NCBI GenBank assembly: GCA_016867395.1
Contig: VGJS01000040.1
Coordinates: forward strand, 1 to 40,820
From: Candidatus Handelsmanbacteria bacterium
Lineage (GTDB): Bacteria > Latescibacterota > UBA2968 > UBA8231
Length of the DNA: 40,820 nucleotides
Direction of reading: 5' to 3'
Shown here: positions 40,541 to 40,820 of the stretch, one piece after another
Numbering within the stretch: the stretch's first letter is position 1
Layout: every line of letters begins with the position of its first letter
The notes under the pieces: generated by a model
What the model saw: the letters and a program-made list of their open reading frames with translations, nothing else
Database searches by the model: none
Told to the model about the DNA's origin: nothing
Translations under genes and position numbers: made by a program

Positions 40541-40820
40541 CTGTGCAAATGGCGGGATCAGTTTTGGGTGCAGGTATTAGGAAACATCAGGGCAAATTGG
40601 TTGGTTGCCGCTTTCCAGTCCCGGAGCGGTCGGGTCCAATTTGTGGCAATATTTCTCATGGCCAGGAAGAGCAGCTTGGTGACGACGTCATCAGTGGGGA
40701 AGGCGCCGCGGCTTTTGAGGATCTTCCGTAGCGAATGGTTGAGGGATTCAATGGCGTTGGTAGTGGAGATCACCTTGCGGATTTCGGGTGGGTAGGCAAC
40801 GAAGGTGGTCCACTGGTCCC
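40528..40820 (-). mobile_element. IS256-family element, continues beyond window
   Basis: The outer terminus TCAATGAAAATATCTGTGCA at 40528 aligns with the terminus of the remnant at 15738, and the transposase stop lies at the same distance in both. The sequence between terminus and stop differs at about a quarter of positions, so the two are related but distinct copies. The other end is outside the window. Confidence 0.75.
40558..40819 (-). CDS. IS256-family (Mutator) transposase, C-terminal part
   Basis: The visible 86 codons read from the window edge as YPPEIRKVISTTNAIESLN, the most conserved segment of the Mutator family (with the catalytic Glu in NAIESLN), then RKILKSRGAFPTDDVVTKLL and a C-terminus WTRPLRDWKAATNQFALMFP. 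The stop is TGA 40560-40558. The frame is open to the end of the window, so the N-terminal part lies beyond. This is an active-looking copy, unlike the remnant near 15.8 kb. Confidence 0.9.
   Translation of the reverse strand, partial: DQWTTFVAYPPEIRKVISTTNAIESLNHSLRKILKSRGAFPTDDVVTKLLFLAMRNIATNWTRPLRDWKAATNQFALMFPNTCTQN

Overview
This is a GC-rich bacterial window of about 41 kb, probably from an uncultivated diderm lineage. The evidence for a diderm is a TonB-dependent receptor remnant with an N-terminal carboxypeptidase-regulatory domain, a beta-barrel remnant ending in Phe, MacB/LolD-type ABC genes, a FliL-like putative lipoprotein and dTDP-rhamnose genes. The receptor architecture and the mix of C45, DUF4380-like and SUMF1 genes recall the FCB superphylum (Latescibacterota or Gemmatimonadota relatives). 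That placement is inference only.

Left flank (1-5.7 kb): an IS5-family transposase abuts a decayed two-component cassette on the minus strand. It holds a receiver gene, a membrane-anchored SUMF1-domain protein that is still intact, a multi-domain histidine kinase with many stops and frameshifts, and a receiver-HDOD-like regulator cut at the IS5 junction. Housekeeping block (5.7-9.6 kb): a phosphohexomutase, a minus-strand CYTH-zapA-FliL-like group, and an Ldh2-family dehydrogenase. A tightly coupled six-gene operon follows (9.7-15.7 kb): quinone oxidoreductase, C45 acyltransferase-like protein, uronate-dehydrogenase-like SDR, mutarotase-like protein, M14 deacylase and a GT39-type membrane glycosyltransferase. 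The operon ends exactly at an IS256 terminus.

Middle (15.7-30.4 kb): a transposon patch (IS256 remnant, IS3, IS200), an aldo/keto reductase, a decayed TonB receptor, and a glycan operon (RfbD-like, DPM1-like, and a GT2 fused to half of a WbaP/WcaJ-type protein). Next come an S41 protease, a small MacB-like permease with its ATPase, then pseudogenes of a beta-barrel protein, a sigma-54 activator and a short-chain dehydrogenase.

Right part (30.4-40.2 kb): an aromatic amino acid supra-operon. A consensus-like sigma-70 promoter is followed by a 30-codon leader peptide with three Trp codons and a 12-bp terminator hairpin, which is a classic Trp attenuator. The genes run trpE-trpG fusion, [decayed tautomerase, antitoxin and MazF-like toxin], trpD, trpC, trpS, chorismate mutase, tyrA, an EPSP-synthase-like gene lacking the catalytic motifs, a 46-aa membrane peptide, and aroE. 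A methyltransferase fragment and another IS256 transposase close the window.

The most notable points are the attenuator governing a supra-operon that includes trpS, the apparent AroA pseudoenzyme, tyrA without a recognisable start codon behind chorismate mutase, a toxin-antitoxin remnant inside the trp operon, and accessory genes with in-frame stops (mostly TAA/TAG) that often keep their reading frame while core genes beside them are intact.
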